A stretch of DNA of 32,828 nt from Alphaproteobacteria bacterium (GTDB taxonomy: Bacteria; Pseudomonadota; Alphaproteobacteria; Micropepsales; Micropepsaceae): assembly GCA_016792785.1 (NCBI GenBank), contig JAEUML010000359.1, positions 1 to 32,828 on the forward strand. The letters run 5' to 3'. Position 1 is the first letter of the stretch. Each line of letters opens with the position of its first letter. This document shows, one piece after another, positions 1-8,375 of this stretch. A program made the position numbers and the translations under genes. The notes below the pieces were generated by a model. It did no database searches. It saw only the letters and a list, made by a program, of their open reading frames with translations, and was not told the origin of the DNA.

Positions 1-510
1 GCCTTCGGCGGCGTCATGATCATCGGCTTCGACCCCAAGGTCGTTTCCTATCTCGACGGGTTCTTGATGGTGGTCGCTTCCGCGTTCGTGGGGTCGGTGT
101 CGAGCATCCTGATGCGGCAGGTGAAGGAGATCCCCGTGTTCGAAATGCAGGCTCTGATCGCGACGATCTCGTGGCCGGTGCTGCTCCTCATGTCGCTTCT
201 GTTCGAGACGGGCCAAGTCGAGGCGATGGCGACGGCGAGCCTGCTCGATTGGGGCGGCATCATCTATGTGGCGCTGATGTCGAGCCTCGTCGCGCATGCG
301 GGATTCTATTGGCTGATACAGCGCCACGAGGTGTCGAAGGTCACGCCGCTGACGCTGCTGTCGCCGTTGTTCACGGTCGTGTTCGGTGTCATCCTGCTCG
401 GCGAGACGCTGACGTGGCGGATCGTGCTGGGCGGGGCCGTTGCGCTGATCGGCGTCGCTATCATTGCGATGCGCGAGCCGACGCGCCCAAAGGAGCCGGT
501 CACCGGATGA
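1..510 (+). CDS. EamA/DMT-family transporter, C-terminal half (5' partial)
   Basis: The reading frame is open from the first base (A-F-G-G-V precede the first Met at 16), so the gene begins upstream of the window. The visible ~169 residues hold five hydrophobic segments. The last two, around LLSPLFTVVFGVILLGE and IVLGGAVALIGVAIIAM, are typical of the second EamA repeat of drug/metabolite transporters, in which two five-helix repeats form an inner-membrane permease. The visible part therefore corresponds to the second repeat plus a short polar C-terminal tail. The substrate cannot be read from the sequence. The stop overlaps the next start (ATGA at 507-510), so the amidase gene is probably co-transcribed and translationally coupled. 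Confidence 0.85.
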   Translation, partial: AFGGVMIIGFDPKVVSYLDGFLMVVASAFVGSVSSILMRQVKEIPVFEMQALIATISWPVLLLMSLLFETGQVEAMATASLLDWGGIIYVALMSSLVAHAGFYWLIQRHEVSKVTPLTLLSPLFTVVFGVILLGETLTWRIVLGGAVALIGVAIIAMREPTRPKEPVTG

Positions 511-1241
511 AGATCATCGAGCGGCCGTCACCGAATTTCGACCAGCGCGCCGGCGCTGGCGTGCCCGACATTCTGCTCATGCACTACACCGGCATGCAGA
601 GTTGCGGCGCCGCGGTCGAGCGGTTGACGAGCGCGGAGGCGCGGGTCAGCGCGCACTACACTGTCGATGAAGACGGCACGGTCTATGTCCATGTGCCCGA
701 GCATCTGCGCGCGTGGCATGCGGGCGTGTCGTCGTGGCGCGGGCATACCGACATCAACTCGCGCGCGGTCGGGATCGAGATCGTCAATCCCGGGCACGAG
801 TTCGGGTATCGCCCGTTTCCGGATGCGCAGATCGAAGCGGTGATCGCGCTGGGACAGGGGATCGTGAAGCGTCACCGCATCCCCGCGCGCAACGTGATCG
901 GTCATTCGGATGTCGCGCCCTCGCGCAAGGAAGACCCCGGCGAACTATTCCCGTGGAAGCGGCTTGCGAGCGAAGGGCTTGGGCTCTGGGTCGAGGCGAA
1001 GGATGCCGGCGATCCGGTGCTTGCGCTTGGAGCCATCGGCGAGGGCGTGACGCGGCTGCAGGAGATGCTGGCGCACTATGGCTATGGGCTTGAGGCCGAC
1101 GGTATCTTCGACGAGCGCATGCGTCTCGTCGTCGTCGCGTTCCAACGCCACTTTCGCCCGGCGCGCTTCGATGGCGTCGCTGATGGGGAGACGCGGGCGA
1201 TCCTCCGTGCGCTGATCGAGCGGCTTGACGCCGTGGCTTAG
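507..1241 (+). CDS. N-acetylmuramoyl-L-alanine amidase, AmiD-like (Amidase_2 + peptidoglycan-binding domain)
   Basis: A 244-residue zinc amidase that should cleave the MurNAc-L-Ala bond of peptidoglycan or muropeptides. Residues ~20-150 form an Amidase_2 (AmpD/AmiD) domain. The likely zinc ligands are His26 (in LLMHYTGM), His133 (in IGHSDVAP) and Asp143, with E91 in the GIEIVNPG motif. Residues ~175-240 form a PG_binding_1-type three-helix domain (VTRLQEMLAHYGY, EADGIFDERM). This two-domain layout matches E. coli AmiD rather than the single-domain cytosolic AmpD, but no lipobox or signal peptide is visible, so the location is uncertain. The ATG at 507 overlaps the transporter stop; the in-frame extension upstream to 171 lies inside the transporter gene and looks like a frame shadow. 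The gene sits directly before rnpB. Confidence 0.88.
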   Translation: MKIIERPSPNFDQRAGAGVPDILLMHYTGMQSCGAAVERLTSAEARVSAHYTVDEDGTVYVHVPEHLRAWHAGVSSWRGHTDINSRAVGIEIVNPGHEFGYRPFPDAQIEAVIALGQGIVKRHRIPARNVIGHSDVAPSRKEDPGELFPWKRLASEGLGLWVEAKDAGDPVLALGAIGEGVTRLQEMLAHYGYGLEADGIFDERMRLVVVAFQRHFRPARFDGVADGETRAILRALIERLDAVA

Positions 1242-1258
1242 CGCGCTCACTTATGCGC

Positions 1259-1643
1259 TTGAGCCAGAGGGCTGGATGACCGCTGGGGTGTTGAGCCCTG
1301 GAGGAAAGTCCGGGCTCCACTGAAAGCATGGCGCCGGGTAACGCCCGGCGGGGGCGACCCCAGGGACAGCGCCACAGAAATCAAACCGCCCGCCTACGCG
1401 CTCGCGCGCTTCGGAGGGTAAGGGTGAAATGGTGCGGTAAGAGCGCACCGCGCTTGCGGTAACGCAGGCGGCACGGCAAGCCCCGCCAGGAGCAAGGCCA
1501 AATAGGGACGGCAGATGGGCTGCTTCAGGCTCGTCGTCCGGGTCGGCTGCGCGAGGCGCCCGGTGACGGGCGTCCCAGAGGAATGGTCATCCATTCCCGG
1601 CAACGGGAGGGACAGAACCCGGCTTACAGGCCCTCTGGCTCAC
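1259..1643 (+). ncRNA. rnpB: RNase P RNA, bacterial class A
   Basis: This is the catalytic RNA of RNase P, which removes 5' leaders from pre-tRNAs. The ends pair perfectly: GAGCCAGAGGG at 1261-1271 with CCCTCTGGCTC at 1631-1641 (helix P1). Conserved core blocks appear in order: GAGGAAAGTCCGGGCTCC at 1301-1318, ACAGAA at 1374-1379, AGGGTGAAATGGTGCGGTAA from about 1419, the GCAAGGCCAAATAGG block near 1493-1507, and GGGACAGAACCCGGCTTACA just before the closing strand. The length of about 380 nt fits class A RNase P RNA. The exact ends are uncertain by a few bases. No clear Rho-independent terminator follows. Confidence 0.96.
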
Positions 1644-1991
1644 CTTGCACTCCCAGATAATGTGGGTGACTTGTGTTCCGGCCACTATGGGTTCGAATTG
1701 TTCTTTATTTGTTCTATCTATTGAACATCGACACTTGAGCGTACTCCCGACCAGTAATCCGTCGGATGAACGAAGTCTAAATCATTGAATTTACAAGTAA
1801 TGCGTTGACGCCCATGGTTGCCCATGTTATCCCATTTCAACCCTGAACGCGGCGTTGGCCGTGGGCAGGTCGGGTAGGCCGAGAGCGGTCCGGTTCCGGC
1901 GATGCCGGGCGCCAAAGGTGCTTTGCGGTTTTGGGGACTAGATTGTGGCTGAAGCGGTGTCTCCTTCGTTAAGGCACGGAGCGCGCGGGCG
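1642..1991 (+). other. rnpB-mraZ intergenic control region
   Basis: About 350 bp without a convincing gene. It opens with a weak hairpin just after rnpB (around CACTCCC...GGGTG, no T-run). An AT-rich tract at about 1693-1727 follows, with the direct repeat TTGTTCT/TTTGTTCT and a GTTC...GAAC inverted repeat. Then comes the repeat array at 1805-1844 (annotated separately) and a GC-rich leader of ~145 nt with a small perfect hairpin, CCGGC-GAT-GCCGG, at 1896-1908. A GGAG Shine-Dalgarno sequence at 1978-1981 serves mraZ. The short ORFs crossing this stretch on either strand lack supporting features. Confidence 0.7.
1805..1845 (+). promoter_or_regulatory. Putative mraZ promoter with MraZ operator (TGGG boxes, 10-bp period)
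   Basis: CCCA occurs at 1811-1814, 1821-1824 and 1831-1834, and CCCT at 1841-1844, each exactly 10 bp after the last. Read on the minus strand this gives TGGGA-N5-TGGGC-N5-TGGGC, which matches the known MraZ recognition pattern of TGGGN repeats with 5-nt spacers. A TTGACG element at 1805-1810 immediately precedes the array and could be the -35 hexamer, which would place the -10 (about 1828-1833) inside the boxes. Binding would then block transcription, consistent with the autorepression by MraZ described in E. coli. The boxes lie about 150 bp before the mraZ start and in inverted orientation. The operator call is strong on spacing; the promoter hexamers are weaker. Confidence 0.72.
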
Positions 1992-2465
1992 ATGAGGCTC
2001 ACGCGGCCCTTCCTGTCGACCTATCAGAACCGCATCGACGCCAAAGGGCGCGTGTCGGTGCCGGCGAAGTTTCGCGAGATTTTGGAGGCCCAAGGCGCGC
2101 GTTCGATCTTCGCGCGCGCCTCGACGAACGAACCAATGATCGAGGCGGGCGGACCGGACTGGATGGCGCGCTACTACGACATGGTCGAACAACACGATCC
2201 GACGAGCGAGCTCTACGACGACTACGCAATGTCTTTTCTCGGGGACACGATCGAACTCACGCTCGACTCGGAAGGGCGCGTCGTGCTGCCCGAAATGCTG
2301 TCGCGCCATGCGGGGCTTGATGACGCAGCGACGTTTGTCGGCGTCGGCAGCCATTTCCGTATTTGGGAACCGAAAGCCTTCGACATCCGCATGATGAAGG
2401 CGCGCCGCTCGGCCGCCGAACACCGCGGCCAGCTCCGCCCTAAGAACGGTAGTGGGGCGCCGTGA
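1992..2465 (+). CDS. mraZ: Transcriptional regulator MraZ
   Basis: A 157-residue DNA-binding protein of the MraZ/AbrB fold and first gene of the dcw cluster. It has the expected two tandem MraZ half-domains, each with a D-x-x-G-R signature: IDAKGRVSVPAKFR at residues 15-28 and LDSEGRVVLPEML at 91-103. The family forms ring-shaped oligomers that bind TGGG repeats upstream of their own gene, and such repeats are visible at 1811-1844. The ATG at 1992 has GGAG ten bases upstream. The C-terminal tail is basic (KARRSAAEHRGQLRPKNG). Its stop overlaps the GTG start of rsmH (GTGA at 2462-2465), so the two are translationally coupled. Confidence 0.97.
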   Translation: MRLTRPFLSTYQNRIDAKGRVSVPAKFREILEAQGARSIFARASTNEPMIEAGGPDWMARYYDMVEQHDPTSELYDDYAMSFLGDTIELTLDSEGRVVLPEMLSRHAGLDDAATFVGVGSHFRIWEPKAFDIRMMKARRSAAEHRGQLRPKNGSGAP

Positions 2466-3454
2466 ACAACACAACGACACATGTTTCCGTGATGCTGCAG
2501 GAAGTCGTGGAGGCGCTCGCGCCCCGCGACGGTGACGTGATGGTCGACGGCACGTTCGGCGGCGGCGGCTATACGCGCGCGCTCTTGAAGGCCGCGCGCT
2601 GTTCGGTGATTGGCATCGACCGCGATCCGGCCGCCATCGAGCGTGCGGCGGCGATCGTGCGCGAGTTTCCGGGACGCCTAACGCTGGTCAACGGCACGTT
2701 CGGGTCGATGCTGGAACTTCTGGCGGCGCGCGGCGTCGAGGCGGTCGACGGCATCGCGCTCGATCTCGGCTTGTCGTCGGACCAATTGGAAGAGGGCGAG
2801 CGCGGCTTTTCGTTCCAACTCGACGGGCCGCTCGATATGCGTATGGGACCGACCGGCATTTCGGCTGCGGGCATCGTCAATACCTATGGCGAGCAGGCGT
2901 TGGCCGGATTGCTTTATGCGTATGGAGAGGAAGAGCGCAGCCATGCGATCGCGCGCGCGATTGTCGCGGCGCGGGCCAAGGCGCCGCTTACGCGCACGCT
3001 GGAACTCGCCAATATCTGCGCCAAGGCGATTGGGCGCGCGGCGAACGGCATTCATCCGGCGACGCGGACGTTTCAGGCGCTGCGCATCTATGTGAACGAC
3101 GAACTCGGCGAACTTGCGCGCGGGCTGTCGGCGGCTGAGCAATTGCTCAAGCCCGGCGGGCGGCTTGCGGTCGTGTCGTTCCATTCGCTGGAAGACCGGA
3201 TGGTCAAGCGCTTCCTGCAGGAACGCTCAGGGCGCGTCGTGCATGCGTCGCGGCATCTGCCGCCGAAGATGTCGAACGGACCGCAAGCGTCGTTCGACTC
3301 GCCGTCGCGGCGTGCGATCGTGCCCGGTAAGATCGAGGTTGCGCGCAATCCGCGGGCGCGTTCGGCGAAGCTGCGTGTCGGCGTGCGTACGGCAGCGCCC
3401 GCGATCCCGTTCGATGCGATCGGCGCGGGCGTTCTGCCGGAGATTCGCGCATGA
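2462..3454 (+). CDS. rsmH: 16S rRNA (cytosine1402-N4)-methyltransferase RsmH (MraW)
   Basis: A 330-residue SAM-dependent methyltransferase that modifies C1402 in the decoding region of 16S rRNA. The SAM-binding glycine loop VDGTFGGGGYTRALL lies at residues 28-42. The family motif DLGLSSDQLEEGERGFSF begins at residue 101, followed by GPLDMRM, and the C-terminal part has the typical HSLEDRMVKRF element. The start is GTG at 2462, overlapping mraZ; the next ATG would remove conserved N-terminal residues (HVSVMLQEVVEAL). The gene ends in ATGA, shared with ftsL. Length and order (mraZ-rsmH-ftsL) are as usual for the cluster. Confidence 0.97.
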   Translation: MNNTTTHVSVMLQEVVEALAPRDGDVMVDGTFGGGGYTRALLKAARCSVIGIDRDPAAIERAAAIVREFPGRLTLVNGTFGSMLELLAARGVEAVDGIALDLGLSSDQLEEGERGFSFQLDGPLDMRMGPTGISAAGIVNTYGEQALAGLLYAYGEEERSHAIARAIVAARAKAPLTRTLELANICAKAIGRAANGIHPATRTFQALRIYVNDELGELARGLSAAEQLLKPGGRLAVVSFHSLEDRMVKRFLQERSGRVVHASRHLPPKMSNGPQASFDSPSRRAIVPGKIEVARNPRARSAKLRVGVRTAAPAIPFDAIGAGVLPEIRA

Positions 3455-3840
3455 TCCGGTCGTTGAGCGCCATCAGCGTCGCGTTGCTCGTGCTCGTCAG
3501 CTTCGAGCTCTACAACGGCGTGCACCGCGTCAAAGCGCAGGAGCAGACGCTCGCCTCGCTCAAAGCGCAGATCGCGCGCGAGGCCGAGGCAATCCGCGTT
3601 CTGAAGGCGGAATGGACCTATCTCAATCAGCCGGAACGCCTGCAAGCCTTGGCGCGGCGACATTTGGCACTGGCGCCGACGGGCGCGTCGCAGATCGTCG
3701 TGCTGACCTCGCTGCCGTTGCGAAGCGAAACGATGTCGGCGCCGTCGCCCGTCGTCGAGGCGCAGGACCTGCCGCAACGTATCGTCGGCGACGTGCCGAT
3801 GCCGCGCGCGAAGCCCGACCTGACGCAGGCTGCGCCATGA
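3451..3840 (+). CDS. ftsL: Cell division protein FtsL
   Basis: A 129-residue bitopic inner-membrane protein of the divisome, the partner of FtsB and FtsQ and an activator of FtsWI in other bacteria. It has a short cytoplasmic start, one membrane segment at about residues 6-22 (SAISVALLVLVSFELYN), a coiled-coil-like stretch (~28-58), and the alphaproteobacterial FtsL signature with EWTYLNQPERLQALARRHL at residues 54-72. The C-terminal tail is Pro-rich and probably periplasmic. It overlaps rsmH by four bases and ftsI by four bases (ATGA at 3837-3840). The sequence family diverges strongly, so the call rests on topology, the signature and position. Confidence 0.93.
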   Translation: MIRSLSAISVALLVLVSFELYNGVHRVKAQEQTLASLKAQIAREAEAIRVLKAEWTYLNQPERLQALARRHLALAPTGASQIVVLTSLPLRSETMSAPSPVVEAQDLPQRIVGDVPMPRAKPDLTQAAP

Positions 3841-5513
3841 CGCGGGCTGAGCGCATCACGCTGGACGGCGCGGCGAAGGCCGCGATGGAGCGCACGCGCA
3901 GCCGGCTCAACATCGCCATCATCGGCTTCGGTGTCGTGTTCGCCGTTCTGTTCGGACGTCTCGTCGAAGTGACGATGCTGCGCGAGGGACCAGGGCCGAA
4001 GACGGCGCGCGTCGAAAGCGACGCGTCCTACTACCGCGCCGATCTCGTCGACCGGAGCGGCGAAATTCTTGCGACCGATTTGCAAGCGGCGTCGCTCTAT
4101 GCGGACGCGCGCGTCGTCTGGGATCCGGCCGAGGCTGCGCAGTCGCTCGCGGGCGTGCTGCCGGGTGTCGACGCGGCGGTGCTGACGAAACGGCTCGCGA
4201 CACGGCAGGCGTTCGTCTGGATAAAGCGCAACGTGCCGCCGCGCCAGCAGGAAGCGGTGCGCCAACTCGGCATCCCGGGACTGCACTTCCGCAACGAGCC
4301 GCGCCGCGTTTATCCGAACGGACGTACGGCGGCGCACGTGATGGGCTACGTGAACGTCGACAATCACGGGCTTGCCGGCGTCGAGCGCGGCGTCGAGGAC
4401 TTGATCCTCGAACGGCGCAATCGCGGCGGGGTCGTCGAACTCTCGCTCGACCTTCGCGTTCAGCACGCGCTGCAGGACGAACTCGCCGACGCTGTCGCGC
4501 GGTTCAAGGCGCATTCGGCGTCGGGCATCGTGCTCGACGTCAACAACGGCGAGGTGTTGGCGCTGGCGTCGTTGCCCGACTTCGATCCGAACGAGCCGGG
4601 CGAGGCGGCGAAGGCCGCGCTCTTCAACAATGCGACGCTCGGCGTCTACGAGATGGGCTCGACGTTCAAGACGTTCACGACCGCCATGGCGCTCGACACG
4701 CAGAAGGTGACGTTCGCGACGCAGTTCGACGCCACGAACCCGATCACGGTCGGCCGCTTCACGATTTCCGACTTCCATCCGGAGAACCGGCTTTTGACGG
4801 TGCCGGAGATATTCGTCCACTCGTCCAACATCGGCACAGCGAAGATTGCGCTGGAGGTCGGGACGACGACGCAGAAGGCTTATCTCGCCAAGCTCGGCCT
4901 GCTGGCGCCGGTGCCCAGCGAAATCAAGGAAGCGGGCGCGCCGATCGTGCCGAAGCGCTGGGGCGATCTTGAGACGATGACGGTGTCCTATGGGCACGGC
5001 ATCGCGATCACGCCGTTGCACGTTGCTGCCGCGAGTGCCGCGCTCGTCAACGGCGGGAAACTTTTCAAGCCGACGCTGCTGAAACGCGAGGCGGGGGTGG
5101 TCGTGCCGTTCACCCGCGTGGTCAGCGAGCAGACGAGCGGGCAAATGCGCGAACTCTTGCGCATGGCTGTGACGCAGGGCACTGGATCGAAGGCGGACGT
5201 CGAGGGCTATCCTGTCGCCGGTAAGACGGGAACGGCCGAAAAGGCGACCGGCGGCAACTACGCGCCGAAGCGGCTGTTGTCGTCGTTCGTGGGCGTGTTT
5301 CCGGCGCGAAACCCGCTCTACTTGGTGCTGGTTGTGCTCGATGAACCGCAGGGAAGCGACGCCACCGACGGCTATGCCACGGCAGGCTGGACCGCGGCGC
5401 CGACGGCGGGCAAAGTGATCGCGCGCATCGCCCCGATGCTGAACGTTCCCGTGACGCCCACCGAACCGCAGGGTCCCCCCACCACTATGGCCTCGTACGA
5501 GGATCTGCGTTGA
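3837..5513 (+). CDS. ftsI: Septal peptidoglycan transpeptidase FtsI (PBP3)
   Basis: A 558-residue class B penicillin-binding protein that crosslinks septal peptidoglycan, partnered with FtsW. One membrane segment (about residues 24-42) is followed by a dimerisation/pedestal domain with RVYPNGRTAAHVMGYV, then the transpeptidase domain. All three catalytic motifs are present: S275-T-F-K278, S329-S-N331 and K463-T-G-T466. The start at 3837 overlaps the ftsL stop; the long upstream extension of the open frame lies within rsmH and ftsL and is a shadow. The stop is followed by murE after four bases. Confidence 0.97.
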   Translation: MTRAERITLDGAAKAAMERTRSRLNIAIIGFGVVFAVLFGRLVEVTMLREGPGPKTARVESDASYYRADLVDRSGEILATDLQAASLYADARVVWDPAEAAQSLAGVLPGVDAAVLTKRLATRQAFVWIKRNVPPRQQEAVRQLGIPGLHFRNEPRRVYPNGRTAAHVMGYVNVDNHGLAGVERGVEDLILERRNRGGVVELSLDLRVQHALQDELADAVARFKAHSASGIVLDVNNGEVLALASLPDFDPNEPGEAAKAALFNNATLGVYEMGSTFKTFTTAMALDTQKVTFATQFDATNPITVGRFTISDFHPENRLLTVPEIFVHSSNIGTAKIALEVGTTTQKAYLAKLGLLAPVPSEIKEAGAPIVPKRWGDLETMTVSYGHGIAITPLHVAAASAALVNGGKLFKPTLLKREAGVVVPFTRVVSEQTSGQMRELLRMAVTQGTGSKADVEGYPVAGKTGTAEKATGGNYAPKRLLSSFVGVFPARNPLYLVLVVLDEPQGSDATDGYATAGWTAAPTAGKVIARIAPMLNVPVTPTEPQGPPTTMASYEDLR

Positions 5514-5517
5514 GCCC

Positions 5518-6972
5518 ATGCGACTCAGCGTGCTTGCCCAATCCCCCGCGACCGGATCCGATCCGGAGATCGCGGGCCTGACCGCCGACAGCCGCGCGGT
5601 GAAGCGCGGCTATTTGTTCGCGGCCTTACCCGGCGCGAAGGCCGACGGTGCGGCGTTCGTGGGCGACGCGGCGGCGAAGGGTGCGGTCGCGGTGCTGGGC
5701 GGCGAGGCGCTCAGGGCGGGCCCTGAGAACATTCTCAAGATCATCGACACGAATCCGCGGCAGCGGCTGGCGCAGATGGCGGCGCGCTTCTATCAGCGCC
5801 AGCCAAAGACGATCGTCGCGGTCACCGGCACGAACGGAAAGACCTCGGTCGCCTCGTTCGTCAGGCAGATTTGGACCACACTCGGCTTGAAGGCCGCGAG
5901 CTTCGGGACGGTCGGTGTGATCGCGCCGTCGGGGACGAAGGCGCTCAACCTCACGACGCCTGATCCGATCGAGATCCATCGCTTGTTGGCCGAACTCGCG
6001 GGCGAAGGTGTCGACCACGTCGCGTTCGAGGCGTCGAGCATCGGCTTGCAGCAGCACCGCACGGATGGTGTTGTCATGCAGGCGGCGGGGTTCACAAACC
6101 TGACGCGCGACCATCTCGACTATCACGGCACATTCGAGGCGTATGAGCAGGCGAAGCTGCGTCTCTTTGCTGAGGTTCTTCCACCGGGTGCCGCCGCTGT
6201 CATCAATGCAGATTCGCCTTCGCGCGAGGCGTTCGCGCGCATTGCTGCGGCGCGGCGGCAGCGTTTGATCCTGGTCGGCGAGGTTTCCGACGCGCATTTG
6301 CGCATCGCCGCGCGTGCCCCTAGCGCGGACGGGCAGCAGCTTTCGATCGTTTGGGAGGGGCGGCACTTCGACGTGGCGCTGCCGCTTGCGGGCGCGTTTC
6401 AAGCGTCGAACGCGGCGGTCGCCGCGGGGCTTGTTTTGAGTTTGGGCGCGGATGCGGCGTCCGTGTTTGCGGCACTTGCGCGGCTTCAAGGCGCGCCCGG
6501 GCGGCTTGAGAAGATCGGCACGGCGGCGTCGGGCGTGCCTGTCTATGTCGACTATGCGCATACGCCGGACGCGCTCGAAACGGTGCTTCAGGCGTTGCGT
6601 CCGCATACGGCGGGCAGGCTTTGGGTCGTGTTCGGCTGCGGTGGCGACCGCGATGCGGGCAAGCGGCCGTTGATGGGCGCTGCTGCGATTGCGCATGCCG
6701 ATCGCGTCATCGTCACGGACGACAATCCGCGCACGGAGAATGCGGCGGCGATCCGCGCCGCAGTGCTGAAAGGCGCGCTTGGCGCGCACGAGATCGACGA
6801 CCGTGCGCTTGCGATCGAGACCGCCGTGCTGTCGGCGGAAGAGGGTGACGTTGTCGTCATCGCCGGCAAGGGCCACGAGACGGGACAAATCGTCGGGCGC
6901 GAGGTCAGGCACTTTAACGACGCGGAAGAAGCGCGCGCGGCGATCGCGGCGTCGAAAGGAGGCGCGCGGTGA
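5518..6972 (+). CDS. murE: UDP-MurNAc-tripeptide synthetase MurE (meso-DAP adding)
   Basis: A 484-residue cytoplasmic Mur ligase that adds the third stem-peptide residue to UDP-MurNAc-L-Ala-D-Glu using ATP. The ATP-binding P-loop is G104-TNGKTS-110, and LTTPDP is the family substrate loop. The amino-acid-selecting motif reads D402-N-P-R405, the form associated with meso-diaminopimelate rather than lysine, as expected for a Gram-negative. The ATG at 5518 lies four bases after ftsI, with a GAGG about 15 bases upstream, so reinitiation after ftsI may matter more than the Shine-Dalgarno sequence. The stop overlaps the murF GTG start. Confidence 0.97.
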   Translation: MRLSVLAQSPATGSDPEIAGLTADSRAVKRGYLFAALPGAKADGAAFVGDAAAKGAVAVLGGEALRAGPENILKIIDTNPRQRLAQMAARFYQRQPKTIVAVTGTNGKTSVASFVRQIWTTLGLKAASFGTVGVIAPSGTKALNLTTPDPIEIHRLLAELAGEGVDHVAFEASSIGLQQHRTDGVVMQAAGFTNLTRDHLDYHGTFEAYEQAKLRLFAEVLPPGAAAVINADSPSREAFARIAAARRQRLILVGEVSDAHLRIAARAPSADGQQLSIVWEGRHFDVALPLAGAFQASNAAVAAGLVLSLGADAASVFAALARLQGAPGRLEKIGTAASGVPVYVDYAHTPDALETVLQALRPHTAGRLWVVFGCGGDRDAGKRPLMGAAAIAHADRVIVTDDNPRTENAAAIRAAVLKGALGAHEIDDRALAIETAVLSAEEGDVVVIAGKGHETGQIVGREVRHFNDAEEARAAIAASKGGAR

Positions 6973-8366
6973 GTTTGTGGAGCTTGAAGGACGTCGCTGT
7001 GGCGGTCGGCGCGAAGGCGCCCACGGCGGACGGCGAAGTCTCCGGCGTTTCGATCGACACGCGCACGCTTCAGACGGGCGATCTCTTCGTGGCGCTGAAG
7101 GACGTGCGCGACGGGCACGAGTTCGTCGCCGACGCGGTCGCGCGCGGCGCTGCGGCGGCGTTGGTGTCGCGTGCGGTTCCGGGCGTGTCCGCCGAAAAAC
7201 TGATCAAGGTCGAGAGTACGCAGGCGGCACTCGAGGCGCTGGGGCGGGCGCGGCGGGCGGCCGTGTCGGCGCGCGTTGCTGCGGTGACGGGCAGTGTCGG
7301 CAAGACGAGCACCAAAGAGGCGTTGCGCCATCTGCTCGGGTTCCAAGGGCGCACGCATGCGTCGGCGGCGTCCTACAACAATCTTTGGGGTGTTCCGCTG
7401 TCGCTCGCACGGATGCCGCGAGACACGCAATTCGGCGTCTTCGAAATCGGCATGAACCACGCAGGCGAGATCACGCCATTGACGGCGCAGGTGCGCCCGC
7501 ATGTTGCGATCGTGACGATGGTCGCGGCGGTGCATCTTGAGAACTTTGCTTCGGTGGGCGAGATCGCGGATGCGAAGGGTGAGATCTTCTCCGGCCTCGA
7601 ACAAGGCGGCGTGGCGGTCATCAACGCTGACCTCGAATGGACAGGGCGGCTGAAGGCGCATGCATCGGAGGCGCGGCCCTCGCGCATCGTGACGTACGGG
7701 CGCGCGGCGGGCAGCGACATCAGACTGATGTCGCTTGATCTGTCGGAGCAGTCGTCGAACGCTTACATCGAACTCTTCGGCAAGCCGTTGCGCTATCGCA
7801 TTGGGGCGCCGGGCGAGCACTGGGCGATCAATAGTCTCGGCGTGCTCGCGGTGATCTCCGCCCTCGGCGCGGATGCGGAGCGGGCGGCCGGCGACATGGC
7901 GAGCTTGAGTGCGCTTGCCGGGCGCGGGGCGCGCGAGACGATCGAAGGGTCCAAAGGCGCGTTCGAATTAATCGACGAGAGTTACAACGCCAATCCGCTG
8001 TCGATGGGGGCGGCGATTGCAACGCTTGGCCGGGCGCAACCGGCGCTCGGTGGGCGGCGAATCGCCGTGCTTGGCGACATGCTGGAGCTCGGGCCTACGG
8101 CGGGCGAGTTGCATGCTGGGCTCGCCAAGCCGTTGGCCGATGAGCGCATCGATGTCGTTTTCGCCAGCGGTCCCCTGATGCACCATTTGTGGGACGCGAT
8201 TGCGGAAGGCCAGCGCGGGGGCTATGCAGCCACGTCGGCCGAAATCGCAGAGAGCGTCGCGCAAACGGTCAAGGCCGGCGACATCGTAATGATCAAAGGT
8301 TCCTACGGTTCGAAAATGCGCGTAGTGGTCGAGGCGTTGCGTAAGCTCGGCCGCGCGGAAAACTAA
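6969..8366 (+). CDS. murF: UDP-MurNAc-tripeptide:D-Ala-D-Ala ligase MurF
   Basis: A 465-residue Mur ligase that attaches the D-Ala-D-Ala dipeptide made by Ddl to UDP-MurNAc-tripeptide. Motifs are the P-loop GSVGKTST at residues 108-115, NNLWGVPLSLA at 137-147, EIGMNHAGEI at 159-168 and the C-terminal DESYNANP at 336-343, all characteristic of MurF. It starts with GTG at 6969, overlapping the murE stop (GTGA). AAGG at its stop codon provides the Shine-Dalgarno sequence for mraY. Confidence 0.97.
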   Translation: MSLWSLKDVAVAVGAKAPTADGEVSGVSIDTRTLQTGDLFVALKDVRDGHEFVADAVARGAAAALVSRAVPGVSAEKLIKVESTQAALEALGRARRAAVSARVAAVTGSVGKTSTKEALRHLLGFQGRTHASAASYNNLWGVPLSLARMPRDTQFGVFEIGMNHAGEITPLTAQVRPHVAIVTMVAAVHLENFASVGEIADAKGEIFSGLEQGGVAVINADLEWTGRLKAHASEARPSRIVTYGRAAGSDIRLMSLDLSEQSSNAYIELFGKPLRYRIGAPGEHWAINSLGVLAVISALGADAERAAGDMASLSALAGRGARETIEGSKGAFELIDESYNANPLSMGAAIATLGRAQPALGGRRIAVLGDMLELGPTAGELHAGLAKPLADERIDVVFASGPLMHHLWDAIAEGQRGGYAATSAEIAESVAQTVKAGDIVMIKGSYGSKMRVVVEALRKLGRAEN

Positions 8367-8375
8367 GGCTCTTTC

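Noticed and set aside
171-506. N-terminal extension of the amidase frame
   Set aside because: It lies entirely inside the transporter gene; the amidase domain begins after ATG 507.
1250-1660. Integrated element at rnpB
   Set aside because: Although rnpB can be an attachment site, there is no integrase, direct-repeat pair or mobile gene nearby.
1515-1724. Small frame overlapping the 3' part of rnpB
   Set aside because: Most of it lies in the conserved RNase P RNA; no ribosome-binding site or conserved protein.
3627-5519. 630-residue open frame on the minus strand opposite ftsI
   Set aside because: The composition is Arg/His-rich nonsense typical of antisense frames in high-GC genes, and ftsI on the other strand has all catalytic motifs.
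5626-6912. 428-residue minus-strand frame opposite murE
   Set aside because: Same antisense artefact; no recognisable fold.
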